NCBI RefSeq assembly: GCF_052045245.1
Contig: NZ_JBQEON010000001.1
Coordinates: 186,001-250,000 of the forward strand
DNA length: 64,000 nt
Origin: Burkholderia sp052045245
GTDB lineage: Bacteria > Pseudomonadota > Gammaproteobacteria > Burkholderiales > Burkholderiaceae
Reading direction: 5' to 3'
Both the position numbers and the translations under genes were made by a program. Below are positions 35,837-46,438 of the stretch, in pieces. The notes below the pieces were generated by a model, which was given only the letters and a program-made list of their open reading frames with translations, was not told the origin of the DNA and ran no database searches. How positions within the stretch are numbered: the first letter of the stretch is position 1; every line of letters starts with the position of its first letter.

Positions 35837-37131
35837 GTTACACGATTTCAAATCCACGCTCGACACTGCACGCTCTCGAACCCATCGGCCTCGGCACGCC
35901 CGAGGTTGAAAGCCTGCTCAGCTACTTCTGCCGGCTGGCCGTGTCGCATAGCGTGTCTGTGGCGGCGCTTTGCCGGCAAGTCGCCAAAACTGTTGGCTGG
36001 GAGCTTTCGGAGAAGCACGAATGGCACGTGGGGAACATCGGCGGCATCGGGGAAGCAGCAAGCAACTGGTCTGCCGGGCTCTCAGCTCTTACGAGCGTCG
36101 AACGACTCGACAGACTCACACTGCTGCCATGGCGTGACGCTATTGCTCAAACCAGCCTGGCCGCGACGCGCTCACGTTGGTGTCCGGCATGCTTCGCAGA
36201 GGACCGGGACAGCGGCAAAACGCCTTATTTCCGCCTGGCATGGGACGTGGGTGCAGTAAATGTATGCACCCAGCACAAGGTCGAGCTGGTGCACATCTGT
36301 CCGGATTGCGGACGCGCTGACGCGCGGCACAAGTCGGCCTACGTCGTCCCCGGCTGGTGTGCGCACTGCGGGGCTTTTCTCGGCGATGGAGAGCCGCCCG
36401 CGCCTGCTTCTCCGGAGGAGCTCTGGAAGGCGACTCAGGTCGGGGCGATACTGGAAGCTCAAGCTTCACTCGAAGCGCCGCCTGCCCGGCAGGGGATGCT
36501 TGACGCGATACAAACGCTTGTTACCCAGGTCGACAACGGAAAGGGAGCAGTTTTTGCCCGGCGTCTGGGCCTGAGCAAGACTACGGTGCATCACTGGTTG
36601 AAGGAAGGCGGCGCTCCTGCGTTAACAGCACATTTGCGCATCGCGTCACAGACCGGATTGCCACTCCAGCGGTTGCTGACGGGTAATTTGGACGGTTGGA
36701 CTCCCTCCACGGCGGAAGTCCACCAGTTGGCGATGCTGTTCCCCGCTGAGACAAAACGGGCGACCGCCCGCTCAATCGACTGGGAGAGGGTTCGCGACGA
36801 ATTGCACACGCTCAGCAGACTACCGTCCATCATTAGCGTAGCGGAGGCAGCACGCCGCCTCGACGTCGACACCAGGCTGCTGTACCAGAATGCGAACAAG
36901 GAAGCGCGCGTCCTCGCCGAACGCTGGAGGCAATATATGCAGCGCCGGAAAGAACAGAGCGTGGCCAATGCCCGCACCGTCATCGAGGCGGCATGCCGGG
37001 ACATCATCGCCGATGGCAAGGCCATCAACCTGCGGGAGCTTAATGCTCGAGTGCCCAAGGAGGTTCTGGGCAGCATCCGCGGCGTCATAGACGTGCTCCA
37101 GGAGGTCAAGGAGGCGCTTGGCGTGAGCTAG
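35833..37131 (+). CDS. tniQ: TniQ-family target selector (TnsD-like)
   Basis: A 432-aa protein that should pick the insertion site. The N-terminal TniQ domain (ESLLSYFCRLAVSHSVS) is followed by zinc-ligand pairs: WCPACF near residue 116 and CTQH, CPDCG, WCAHCG between about 145 and 180. The C-terminal half contains a helix-turn-helix (LSKTTVHHWL) and further helical DNA-binding repeats, as in TnsD proteins that read a fixed att site. Insertion just beyond a tRNA gene suggests it recognises that tRNA gene. ATG 35833 overlaps the tnsC stop codon. A terminator follows at 37,154. Confidence 0.9.
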   Translation: MSYTISNPRSTLHALEPIGLGTPEVESLLSYFCRLAVSHSVSVAALCRQVAKTVGWELSEKHEWHVGNIGGIGEAASNWSAGLSALTSVERLDRLTLLPWRDAIAQTSLAATRSRWCPACFAEDRDSGKTPYFRLAWDVGAVNVCTQHKVELVHICPDCGRADARHKSAYVVPGWCAHCGAFLGDGEPPAPASPEELWKATQVGAILEAQASLEAPPARQGMLDAIQTLVTQVDNGKGAVFARRLGLSKTTVHHWLKEGGAPALTAHLRIASQTGLPLQRLLTGNLDGWTPSTAEVHQLAMLFPAETKRATARSIDWERVRDELHTLSRLPSIISVAEAARRLDVDTRLLYQNANKEARVLAERWRQYMQRRKEQSVANARTVIEAACRDIIADGKAINLRELNARVPKEVLGSIRGVIDVLQEVKEALGVS

Positions 37132-37153
37132 GCGCCCGTACCCCTTCACAGCG

Positions 37154-37182
37154 AAAAAGCCGGCGCGCACGCCGGCTTTTTT
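37154..37182. terminator. Terminator after tniQ
   Basis: AAAAAGCCGGCG pairs with CGCCGGCTTTTTT around a CGCA loop. It has T-runs in both directions and lies 23 nt beyond the tniQ stop codon, just inside the right end of the element. Confidence 0.9.
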
Positions 37183-37240
37183 ACGCCCATTCGCGGCTGC
37201 ACACCGCGAACAAAGCTTTTCACGCTACCACCGATTCCCG

Positions 37241-37313
37241 ATAAAGCAAAATGCGTCCTATCGGAAAATAAAGCATAACCTGTCCAAGTGGCCACTTTAT
37301 GCTTAACGGCACA
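37241..37313. repeat. Right transposon end with three TnsB-type repeats
   Basis: Repeats read ATAAAGCAAAATGCGTCC (37241-37258), ATAAAGCATAACCTGTCC (37268-37285) and, inverted at the terminus, ACTTTATGCTTAACGG before CACA (ending 37313). The outer copy points inward like both left-end copies, but the two inner copies point outward. This asymmetry between the ends is typical of Tn7 relatives. Confidence 0.8.
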
Positions 37314-37343
37314 ACGCTCCGCGATCGCTCGAGGAACGTAATC

Positions 37344-37422
37344 TGGTGGGCCCCCCGGGAGTCGAACCCGGCACCAACGAATTATGAGTTCGCTGCTCTA
37401 ACCAAGCATGAGCTAGGGGCCC
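37344..37422 (-). tRNA. tRNA-Ile2 (CAU anticodon)
   Basis: A complete cloverleaf of 79 nt with encoded CCA. The 7-bp acceptor stem is GGGCCCC with GGGGCCC, the T arm is CCGGGTTCGACTCCCGG, and the anticodon loop is CTCATAA with CAU at 37386-37384. CAU in an ACUCAUAAU context can be tRNA-Ile2 (C34 modified to lysidine by TilS) or elongator Met. The acceptor stem resembles E. coli ileX, so I favour Ile2. It lies about 140 nt downstream of rpoD. Confidence 0.88.
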
Positions 37423-37560
37423 AGACGTGAATCACAGCGTGCTACACGCTGCCCCGGCAACGAAGCCGGGCCGGCATTGTAACAACAAAGACGCGACAGA
37501 GGACAAACGCCACCGGCATCACGCGGATACCGGCGGCGTTCGCAAGTGAGACGCTGGAAA

Positions 37561-39978
<2,418 letters not shown>

Positions 39979-40024
39979 CGCGATTCTCGCCTCTGCTTGG
40001 AAAACAAACCGCTGGAAACCTTAT

Positions 40025-40030
40025 ATTATA
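40025..40030 (-). promoter_or_regulatory. Candidate -10 box of rpoD
   Basis: TATAAT read on the minus strand, in the short dnaG-rpoD gap and 47 nt before the rpoD ATG. No good -35 hexamer sits 17 bp upstream. Confidence 0.45.
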
Positions 40031-40066
40031 GCACGCTGGGGAGCCCTCTCCTGGCGCCCCGGCCGC

Positions 40067-41941
40067 CTACAGCCCGAGCCGACGCTTCATGTCGGTTCGC
40101 TGCTGGTTCAATTCCGTCAATTCGGCCAGTTCCTCGGGTGTGAAGGTGGATTGCCGCGCCAGCCGATCGAGGCGGTCGCAGCAGGCGTCATAGCGCATCT
40201 TGAGCACCGCTGCCTGCAGCTCCTCCCCCGCGATCCGTTCCTGTTCACGCTGCCGCTCGGGCACCGTCTCGTCTTCCGGATTCTGTAACAGCAAGTCGCG
40301 GACGTTTTCATCATAGTCCAGAATTTCGCGGAAGATTTCCTCGTAAGTCGCCCCGTTCGAGGACGTCCGCAGAACGTCCGACAGCAGCCGGAACTCCGCG
40401 CCGTCGCCCAGCGCACGCGCGTGATCGACGACTTCCGCGAACAGCTCGCCGATGCGCGGCAGCGCGCGCAGGGTCGCAATCTGTTCGTCGTCGAGCTGCG
40501 ACGCGATCCGCGGATGCATCACGAGCGTGCGCAACGCGCGCTTTTCGCTGTCCGTCACGCGCCGCCGCTCGCTGCGCGCGGGCGCCTGGCGCGGCGGCGC
40601 CGCAATCCGCGCATCGACGTCCGACAGCCCCGCGACTTCCTCGAACGGGATATCGAGACGGTCGGCGAACATGTGCATGATCTGCGCGCGCAGCGCGTTC
40701 GCAGGCAGCGCCTGCAGCATCGGCTTCGCGTCGAACAGCGCCTTCGCGCGACCCTCCGGCTGATCGAGCGCCTTGCCGGCAATTGCTTCGTTCAACAGAA
40801 ATTGTGACAGCGGCATCGCACGCTCGACCTGCTCGGAGAATGCGTCCGCACCGAATTCGCGTACGTAGCTGTCCGGATCATGTTCGGACGGCAGGAAAAG
40901 GAATCGGATCGTGCGGTTGTCCGCCGCGTGCGGCAGGCATGCCTCGAGCGCGCGGCGCGCCGCGCGCCGGCCAGCGGAGTCGCCGTCGAAGCTGAAGATG
41001 ACCGTGTCCGTCTGGCGCAGCAACTTCTGCACGTGGATCGGCGTGCAGGCCGTGCCGAGCGTCGCGACCGCGTTCGGGAAGCCGAGCTGCGCGAGCGCGA
41101 CGACGTCCATGTAGCCTTCGACGACCAGCACGTACTTGCGCTCGCGGATCGCGAGGCGCGCCTCGAACAGTCCGTACAGTTCGCTGCCCTTGTTGAACAG
41201 CGGCGTTTCGGGCGAATTCAGGTACTTCGGCTCGCCGCTGCCGAGCACGCGACCGCCGAACCCGATCACCTGCCCCTTCACGTTGCGGATCGGGAACATG
41301 ATGCGCTCGCGGAACCGGTCATAGCGCCGCGCGACGCCTTGCGCGTCGGTTTTCTCGCTGACGATCACGAGCCCCGACTCGACCAGCGAATCGTCGCGGT
41401 AGTCCGGAAACGTGGCTTCGAGGTTCTGCCAGCCGTCCGGCGCATAGCCGAGCCCGAAGCGCGCGGCGATCTCGCCGGTCAGGCCCCGGTTCTTCAGGTA
41501 CTGGATCGCGACGGTCGCGCCGCGCAATTGCTTGCGGTAGTAGTCGCACGCCGCGGACATCACGTCGGACAGCGCGGTCGCGACCGATTTCGACACGGGC
41601 GCCGGGTAATCGCCGCCGCCACCGCCGCCACTCCCGCCGCGCATCGACGGTTCGTGCGGCACGGTCAGCCCGACCGACTGCGCAAGCTCCTGCACGGCTT
41701 CGGGGAACGTGAGCCCCGCGTGCTCCATCAGGAAGCCGATCGCCGTGCCGTGCGCGCCGCAGCCGAAGCAGTGATAGAACTGCTTGGTCGGACTGACGGT
41801 AAACGACGGACTCTTTTCGTTATGGAACGGGCACAACCCCATGAAGTTGGCGCCGCCCTTCTTGAGCTGCACGTACCGACCCACCACGTCGACGATATCG
41901 ACGCGGTTCAGCAAGTCCTGCAGGAACGAATGCGGAATCAC
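40067..41941 (-). CDS. dnaG: DNA primase
   Basis: A 624-aa primase that makes RNA primers at the replication fork. The CHC2 zinc-binding domain is at residues 37-65 (CPFHNEKSPSF, then FYHCFGCGAHG). The RNA polymerase basic core and TOPRIM fold carry VVEGYMDVVAL and SFDGDSAGRRAARRAL. The C-terminal helicase-binding domain ends near RTDMKRRLGL. A Gly-rich linker (GGSGGGGGGD) lies after the zinc domain. It is the third gene of the macromolecular synthesis cluster, 73 nt downstream of yqeY. Confidence 0.97.
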   Translation of the reverse strand: MIPHSFLQDLLNRVDIVDVVGRYVQLKKGGANFMGLCPFHNEKSPSFTVSPTKQFYHCFGCGAHGTAIGFLMEHAGLTFPEAVQELAQSVGLTVPHEPSMRGGSGGGGGGDYPAPVSKSVATALSDVMSAACDYYRKQLRGATVAIQYLKNRGLTGEIAARFGLGYAPDGWQNLEATFPDYRDDSLVESGLVIVSEKTDAQGVARRYDRFRERIMFPIRNVKGQVIGFGGRVLGSGEPKYLNSPETPLFNKGSELYGLFEARLAIRERKYVLVVEGYMDVVALAQLGFPNAVATLGTACTPIHVQKLLRQTDTVIFSFDGDSAGRRAARRALEACLPHAADNRTIRFLFLPSEHDPDSYVREFGADAFSEQVERAMPLSQFLLNEAIAGKALDQPEGRAKALFDAKPMLQALPANALRAQIMHMFADRLDIPFEEVAGLSDVDARIAAPPRQAPARSERRRVTDSEKRALRTLVMHPRIASQLDDEQIATLRALPRIGELFAEVVDHARALGDGAEFRLLSDVLRTSSNGATYEEIFREILDYDENVRDLLLQNPEDETVPERQREQERIAGEELQAAVLKMRYDACCDRLDRLARQSTFTPEELAELTELNQQRTDMKRRLGL

Positions 41942-42013
41942 CGTGGGATCGAGCGAAAAAAAGACAATACGACGCCCCGGCGCACGCGCATGCGACGCGC
42001 CGGGAAGCGGGTT

Positions 42014-42460
42014 TTACTTCGTCAGCGCGGCCTTGACCTGCGCGGAAACGGCCGTCATGTCGGCGCGGCCGGCGAGCTTGCCCTTCAGCACGCCCATCAC
42101 CTTGCCCATGTCCTGCGGGCCGGCTGCGCCCGTTGCCGCGACGGCGGCCTGGACTTCGGCGGCCACTTCGGCGTCCGACAGTTGCGCGGGCATGTAAGCG
42201 CCCAGCACCGTCAGTTCGGCCTGCTCCTTCGCGACGAGATCGTCGCGGCCCGCGGCCTGGAACTGGCTGATCGAGTCCTTGCGCTGCTTGATCATCTTGT
42301 CGACCACCGCGGTAATGCCCGCGTCGTCGAGGGTCACCCGATCATCGACCTCGCGCTGCTTGATCGCGGCCAGCAGCAGTCGAATCGTCCCCAGACGCTC
42401 GCTTTCCTTCGCGCGCATCGCGGCCTTCATGTCTTCGCTGATCTGCTCTTTCAAACTCAT
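42014..42460 (-). CDS. yqeY: GatB/YqeY domain protein
   Basis: A 148-aa protein with MSLKEQISEDMKAAMRAKES, then RLGTIRLLLAAIKQREVD and QDMGKVMGVLKGKLAGRADM, the full YqeY pattern. It resembles the tail domain of GatB, which helps bind tRNA in amidotransferases, but YqeY alone has no proven activity. The start at 42460 (M of MSLKEQ) is chosen over upstream in-frame Mets that lie in the rpsU terminator. Its location between rpsU and dnaG is conserved in beta-proteobacteria. Confidence 0.95.
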   Translation of the reverse strand: MSLKEQISEDMKAAMRAKESERLGTIRLLLAAIKQREVDDRVTLDDAGITAVVDKMIKQRKDSISQFQAAGRDDLVAKEQAELTVLGAYMPAQLSDAEVAAEVQAAVAATGAAGPQDMGKVMGVLKGKLAGRADMTAVSAQVKAALTK

Positions 42461-42511
42461 CTTGCACCCGGGATGGAAACGTGACTTCAACGCCCGCAAA
42501 CGGGCGTCAAC

Positions 42512-42547
42512 ACAAAAACCCGCTTGGGACGATGTCTCAAGCGGGTT
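42512..42547 (-). terminator. Intrinsic terminator of rpsU
   Basis: AACCCGCTTG pairs with CAAGCGGGTT around 11 nt and is followed on the minus strand by TTTTTG. It lies about 100 nt beyond the rpsU stop codon and would limit read-through into yqeY-dnaG. Confidence 0.85.
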
Positions 42548-42645
42548 GCTCGAATCCGGCATCGGCGACTCGCTGACCCTGATCGTGACCGATCGTGCGG
42601 AGGTCGCCGGTGCGCCGCTCAGCGAACCGCGCGGCGCTCAATCTT

Positions 42646-42858
42646 TCAGTACAGCTTCTTCGGCAGCGTCTGGCTGCGGATCCGCTTGTAGTGACGCTTC
42701 ACCGCAGCAGCCTTCTTGCGCTTGCGCTCGGCGGTCGGTTTCTCGTAGAACTCCCGCGCACGAAGCTCGGTCAGCAGACCGTTCTTCTCGATCGTGCGCT
42801 TGAAGCGACGCATGGCGACTTCAAACGGCTCGTTTTCTTTAACGCGAATGATCGTCAT
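42646..42858 (-). CDS. rpsU: 30S ribosomal protein S21
   Basis: A 70-aa ribosomal protein. [20 protein letters not shown] is the N-terminus, then [21 protein letters not shown] and a Lys/Arg-rich tail ([13 protein letters not shown]). Length and sequence match S21, which helps initiation by base-pairing support at the anti-Shine-Dalgarno. It is the first gene of the rpsU-dnaG-rpoD cluster and is followed by a strong terminator, so most transcripts should stop there. Confidence 0.97.
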
Positions 42859-42964
42859 GATCCGACACGAATAAAGGTTTACGGGGAAGATTTATGAGTA
42901 TAGCAGAGCGTCGCGCAAAGACATAAGGGCCAGGTCCCGTCAACGCGGGCCCGGCACAGGCCCG

Positions 42965-44185
42965 TCAGGCGCCGCGCGCGAACTCCGCCGCCGCCTGCCC
43001 GGCCGCCGTGCCGGACGCCCACGCCCACTGGAAGTTGTAGCCGCCGAGCCAGCCGGTGACGTCCACAGCCTCGCCGATGAAGAACAGCCCCGGCACCCGC
43101 GAACTCATCATCGTCGCCGACGACAGTTCGCGCGTATCGACGCCGCCCTTCGTCACCTCGGCCTTCTTGTAACCCTCGGTGCCGTTCGGCGTCAGCGTCC
43201 AGCCGGACAGCGCGTCGCCGATCTGGCGCAGCGTCTTGTCCGGCAGGTCCGCGAGCCGTGCATCGGCCGCGACGCGGTGCGTGTCGAGCCACGCGTGCGC
43301 GAGGCGCGACGGCACCCAATCCGCGAGCAACGAGCCGATCTGGCGCTTCGACGTGCGCTTCGCGTCGAGCAGGTCGGCCACCGCGTCACGCTGCGGCAGT
43401 AGGTCGATGCGAATCGGGTCGCCGGACTGCCAGTAGCTGGAGATCTGCAGGATGCCGGGGCCCGACAGGCCGCGATGGGTCAGCAGCAGGTCCTCGACGA
43501 ATTCGCCGCCGCGCTTCTTGTCGCCGGTCGAAACGCGCACTTCGAGCGACACGCCGGACAGCGCCGCGAACGGCTCCCAGTCGTGCTGCGCGAACGTGAG
43601 CGGCACGAGCGCGGGGCGCGTGTCGACGAGCTTGTGGCCGAACTGCTTCGCGAGCCGGTAGCCGAAGTCGGTCGCACCGATCTTCGGGATCGACAGGCCG
43701 CCCGTCGCGACGATCAGCGCGCGCGCGCGGATCGGCCCCGCCTGCTGCGTGTCGAGCGTGAAGCCGTCGGCCGGCGCGTGGCGCACCGCCTCGACGGCCA
43801 CGGGCCGGCGCCAGGCAATGCCGCCCGCGTCGCATTCGTGCTTCAGCACGTCGATGATCGCGTCGCTGCCGTGGTCGCAGAAGAGCTGCCCCTTGTGCTT
43901 CTCATGCCAGGTGACGTGATGGCGCTTGAGCAGCCCGAGGAAGTCGCGCGGCGTATAGCGGGCGAGCGCCGAGCGCGCGAAGTGCGGATTCGACGACAGG
44001 TAGTTGTCGGGGCCTGCGTAGAGATTCGTGAAGTTGCAGCGGCCGCCGCCCGAGATGCGGATTTTCTCGGCGAGCCGCGGCGCGTGGTCGATCAGCACCA
44101 CGCGGCGGCCGAGTTGCCCGGCGACCGCGGCGCTCATCATCCCGGCGGCGCCCGCGCCGATCACGGCGATGTCATAAGTTTCCAT
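42965..44185 (-). CDS. HI0933-like FAD-dependent oxidoreductase (YhiN family)
   Basis: A 406-aa flavoprotein. The N-terminus has the FAD motif IGAGAAGMMSAAVAGQLG with an acidic end (VVLIDHAP), then ISGGGRCNFTNL, the signature of the HI0933/YhiN family, and the C-terminal ELSSATMMSSRVPGLFFIGE, then GEAVDVTGWLGGYNFQWAW. The substrate is unknown. It lies between rpsU and tsaD, facing away from tsaD by 130 nt. Confidence 0.92.
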   Translation of the reverse strand: METYDIAVIGAGAAGMMSAAVAGQLGRRVVLIDHAPRLAEKIRISGGGRCNFTNLYAGPDNYLSSNPHFARSALARYTPRDFLGLLKRHHVTWHEKHKGQLFCDHGSDAIIDVLKHECDAGGIAWRRPVAVEAVRHAPADGFTLDTQQAGPIRARALIVATGGLSIPKIGATDFGYRLAKQFGHKLVDTRPALVPLTFAQHDWEPFAALSGVSLEVRVSTGDKKRGGEFVEDLLLTHRGLSGPGILQISSYWQSGDPIRIDLLPQRDAVADLLDAKRTSKRQIGSLLADWVPSRLAHAWLDTHRVAADARLADLPDKTLRQIGDALSGWTLTPNGTEGYKKAEVTKGGVDTRELSSATMMSSRVPGLFFIGEAVDVTGWLGGYNFQWAWASGTAAGQAAAEFARGA

Positions 44186-44251
44186 GGCGCGGATTGTACC
44201 TGCCCGGCCTGCGGCCCGGGCCGCCCGCGGCGGCGACCGGCCCTCGCCTGC

Positions 44252-44257
44252 TATAAT
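44252..44257 (+). promoter_or_regulatory. Candidate -10 box of tsaD
   Basis: TATAAT 58 nt before the tsaD ATG. The -35 region is GC-rich and poor. Confidence 0.45.
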
Positions 44258-44315
44258 TTGCGGTTACGTTGACCTTCCTGCGGCGCGCTCGAACCGGCGC
44301 GCCCCGCCCTGCCCC

Positions 44316-45356
44316 ATGCTCGTTCTCGGCATCGAAAGCTCCTGCGACGAAACCGGCCTCGCGCTCTACGACACGCAGCGCGGCCTGCTCGCGCACGCGC
44401 TCCATTCGCAGATCGCGATGCACCGCGAATACGGCGGCGTCGTGCCCGAGCTCGCGTCGCGCGACCACATCCGCCGCGCGCTGCCGCTGCTCGAGGAAGT
44501 GCTGGCGCAAAGCGGCACGCGCCGCGACGACATCGACGCGATCGCGTTCACGCAAGGCCCCGGCCTCGCCGGCGCGCTGCTGGTCGGCGCGAGCATCGCG
44601 AATGCACTCGCGCTCGCATGGAACAAGCCGACCGTCGGCATCCATCACCTCGAAGGCCACCTGCTGTCGCCGCTGCTCGTCGACGCACCGCCGCCGTTCC
44701 CGTTCATCGCGCTGCTGGTGTCGGGCGGCCATACGCAACTGATGCGCGTGACCGACGTCGGCGTGTACGAGACGCTCGGCGAGACGCTCGACGACGCGGC
44801 CGGCGAAGCGTTCGACAAGACGGCGAAGCTGATCGGCCTCGGCTATCCGGGCGGCCCGGAGGTATCGAAGCTCGCCGAAACCGGCACGCCGGGCGCCGTC
44901 GTGCTGCCGCGCCCGATGCTGCATTCGGGCGATCTCGACTTCAGCTTCAGCGGCCTGAAGACGGCCGTGCTCACGCAGATGAAGAAGTTCGAAGCGGCGA
45001 AGCTGGAAGGCGACGCACTCGAGCGCGCGAAGGCCGACCTCGCGCGCGGCTTCGTCGATGCGGCCGTCGACGTGCTCGTCGCGAAGTCGCTCGCCGCGCT
45101 CAAGAAGACGAAGCTCAAGCGGCTCGTGGTCGCGGGCGGCGTCGGCGCGAACCGCCAGTTGCGCGCGGCGCTGTCGGCCGCCGCGGCCAAGCGCGGCTTC
45201 GACGTGCACTACCCCGATCTCGCGCTCTGCACCGACAACGGCGCAATGATCGCGCTCGCCGGCGCATTGCGGCTCGGCCGCTGGCCCGAGCAGGCGAATG
45301 CCGACTATGCGTTCACGGTGAAGCCGCGCTGGGATCTCGCGTCGCTCGCCCGCTGA
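44316..45356 (+). CDS. tsaD: tRNA N6-threonylcarbamoyladenosine transferase TsaD
   Basis: A 346-aa ASKHA-fold protein. MLVLGIESSCDETGLALYD is the family opening; GIHHLEGHLLSPL carries the metal-binding histidines, and LLVSGGHTQL and GVGANRQLRAAL are intact. With TsaB, TsaE and TsaC it makes t6A37 of ANN-decoding tRNAs. The start at 44316 is chosen because upstream residues are Arg/Pro-rich and not conserved. It is divergent from the HI0933-like gene and ends in a good terminator. Confidence 0.97.
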   Translation: MLVLGIESSCDETGLALYDTQRGLLAHALHSQIAMHREYGGVVPELASRDHIRRALPLLEEVLAQSGTRRDDIDAIAFTQGPGLAGALLVGASIANALALAWNKPTVGIHHLEGHLLSPLLVDAPPPFPFIALLVSGGHTQLMRVTDVGVYETLGETLDDAAGEAFDKTAKLIGLGYPGGPEVSKLAETGTPGAVVLPRPMLHSGDLDFSFSGLKTAVLTQMKKFEAAKLEGDALERAKADLARGFVDAAVDVLVAKSLAALKKTKLKRLVVAGGVGANRQLRAALSAAAAKRGFDVHYPDLALCTDNGAMIALAGALRLGRWPEQANADYAFTVKPRWDLASLAR

Positions 45357-45400
45357 GTCGCGCGACGCGACGCCGATCGCACCGGCATCCGCCGGAAAGC

Positions 45401-45427
45401 AACAAGGCCGCTCGAAGCGGCCTTGTT
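45401..45427. terminator. Bidirectional terminator between tsaD and folE2
   Basis: AACAAGGCCGCT pairs perfectly with AGCGGCCTTGTT across CGA. It lies 44 nt after the tsaD stop and 42 nt beyond the folE2 stop, so it can serve both. Confidence 0.85.
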
Positions 45428-45469
45428 CGTTGCAGCGGCAAATCGACGCAGCGATGCAGCAACCCGGCG

Positions 45470-46279
45470 TCAGGCCGCTTGTCGCTTGTCGCGCTCGATC
45501 AACGCATAGGCGCTGTGATTGTGGATCGACTCGAAGTTCTCGGCTTCGAGCACGTACGCCACCACGCGCTCATCCGCATCGAGACGCTGCGCGACGTCGC
45601 GCACCAGATCCTCGACGAACTTCGGGTTCTCGTACGCACGCTCCGTGACGAACTTCTCGTCCGGACGCTTCAGCAGGCCCCACAGCTCGCACGACGCCTC
45701 TTCTTCCGCGATGCGAATCAGCGCCTCGACCGGGAGATCGGCCGCAAGCTCGGCGTCGATCGTCACGTGCGAGCGCTGGTTGTGCGCGCCGTATTGCGAG
45801 ATCTTCTTCGAGCACGGGCACAGGCTCGTCACCGGCACGAGCACCTTCAGGAACAGGCGCGTCTCGCCGTTGCGGCTTTCGCCCGCGAGCGTCACTTCGT
45901 AATCGAGCAGGCTCTGCACGCCGGACACCGGCGCCGTCTTGTTCACGAAGTACGGGAACGTGACCTCGATGCGGCCGGCCTCGGCTTCCAGCTTCTCGAG
46001 CATCGACGCGAGCATCGCGCGGAAGCGCGCGACCGTCAGCGGCGCGCGGTTCTCTTCGAGCAGCGCGACGAAGCGCGACATGTGCGTGCCTTTCTGATCG
46101 GCGGGCAGGCGCACGTCGAGGTTCCAGACACCGACGCTCGGCTGCACGTCGCCGCTTTCGGTGCACACCGTCAACGGATGCCGGACCGCCTTCACGCCCA
46201 CGCGCTGAATCGGAATCTGGCGGGTATCCACCGTGCTCTGCACGTCGGGCATCACGAAGGCGGGATTCATCTGGTTCAT
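45470..46279 (-). CDS. folE2: GTP cyclohydrolase FolE2 (type IB)
   Basis: A 269-aa enzyme of the tunnel-fold family. It turns GTP into 7,8-dihydroneopterin triphosphate for folate or queuosine. The signature PVTSLCPCSKKISQYGAHNQRS carries the catalytic Cys and metal ligand; RIEVTFPYFVNKTAPVSG is also typical. FolE2 uses metals other than zinc and is often kept for zinc limitation, but no Zur box is visible here. ATG 46279 (MNQMNPAFVM) is chosen; an in-frame upstream Met lies in the dxs terminator. Confidence 0.95.
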   Translation of the reverse strand: MNQMNPAFVMPDVQSTVDTRQIPIQRVGVKAVRHPLTVCTESGDVQPSVGVWNLDVRLPADQKGTHMSRFVALLEENRAPLTVARFRAMLASMLEKLEAEAGRIEVTFPYFVNKTAPVSGVQSLLDYEVTLAGESRNGETRLFLKVLVPVTSLCPCSKKISQYGAHNQRSHVTIDAELAADLPVEALIRIAEEEASCELWGLLKRPDEKFVTERAYENPKFVEDLVRDVAQRLDADERVVAYVLEAENFESIHNHSAYALIERDKRQAA

Positions 46280-46352
46280 CTTGTTCAATCCTTGTAAGCC
46301 AAGCCGCGCGTTCGACGACGCGCACGCCGCGTCATGCGGCAGCCGGAAAAGC

Positions 46353-46376
46353 AACATGGGCCCGCAGGCCCATGTT
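46353..46376 (-). terminator. Terminator downstream of dxs
   Basis: AACATGGGCC pairs with GGCCCATGTT around CGCA, followed on the minus strand by GCTTTTCC. It lies 63 nt beyond the dxs stop codon. Confidence 0.75.
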
Positions 46377-46438
46377 TTCCGCATCAACGAAGACCGGTTG
46401 CGCCAGTCGCACCGACGCCGCCCGCGGGCGGCGCCCGC

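Larger units (their letters stand above)
21045..37313. mobile_element. Tn7-like transposon with TnsAB fusion, inserted next to tRNA-Ile2
   Basis: An element of about 16.3 kb. Both ends begin TGTGCCGTTA (21045 onward; 37313 backward). The flanks share ACGCT (21041-21045 and 37314-37318), a 5-bp duplication if one terminal T at the left was lost. The right end holds tnsAB, tnsC and tniQ as one operon, with a divergent DUF6471 gene. The cargo toward the left end is a giant helicase/nuclease gene, a DUF4236 gene and an AAA-ATPase gene fragment. The element is visibly richer in A and T than the host. It sits between the tRNA-Ile2 gene and its terminator, in the manner of Tn7 at attTn7. Confidence 0.88.

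Noticed and set aside
21045..37313. Phage or integrase-type genomic island at the tRNA
   Set aside because: No tyrosine or serine integrase, and no duplicated tRNA 3' end at the far border. The TnsAB/TnsC/TniQ genes and end repeats explain the insertion.
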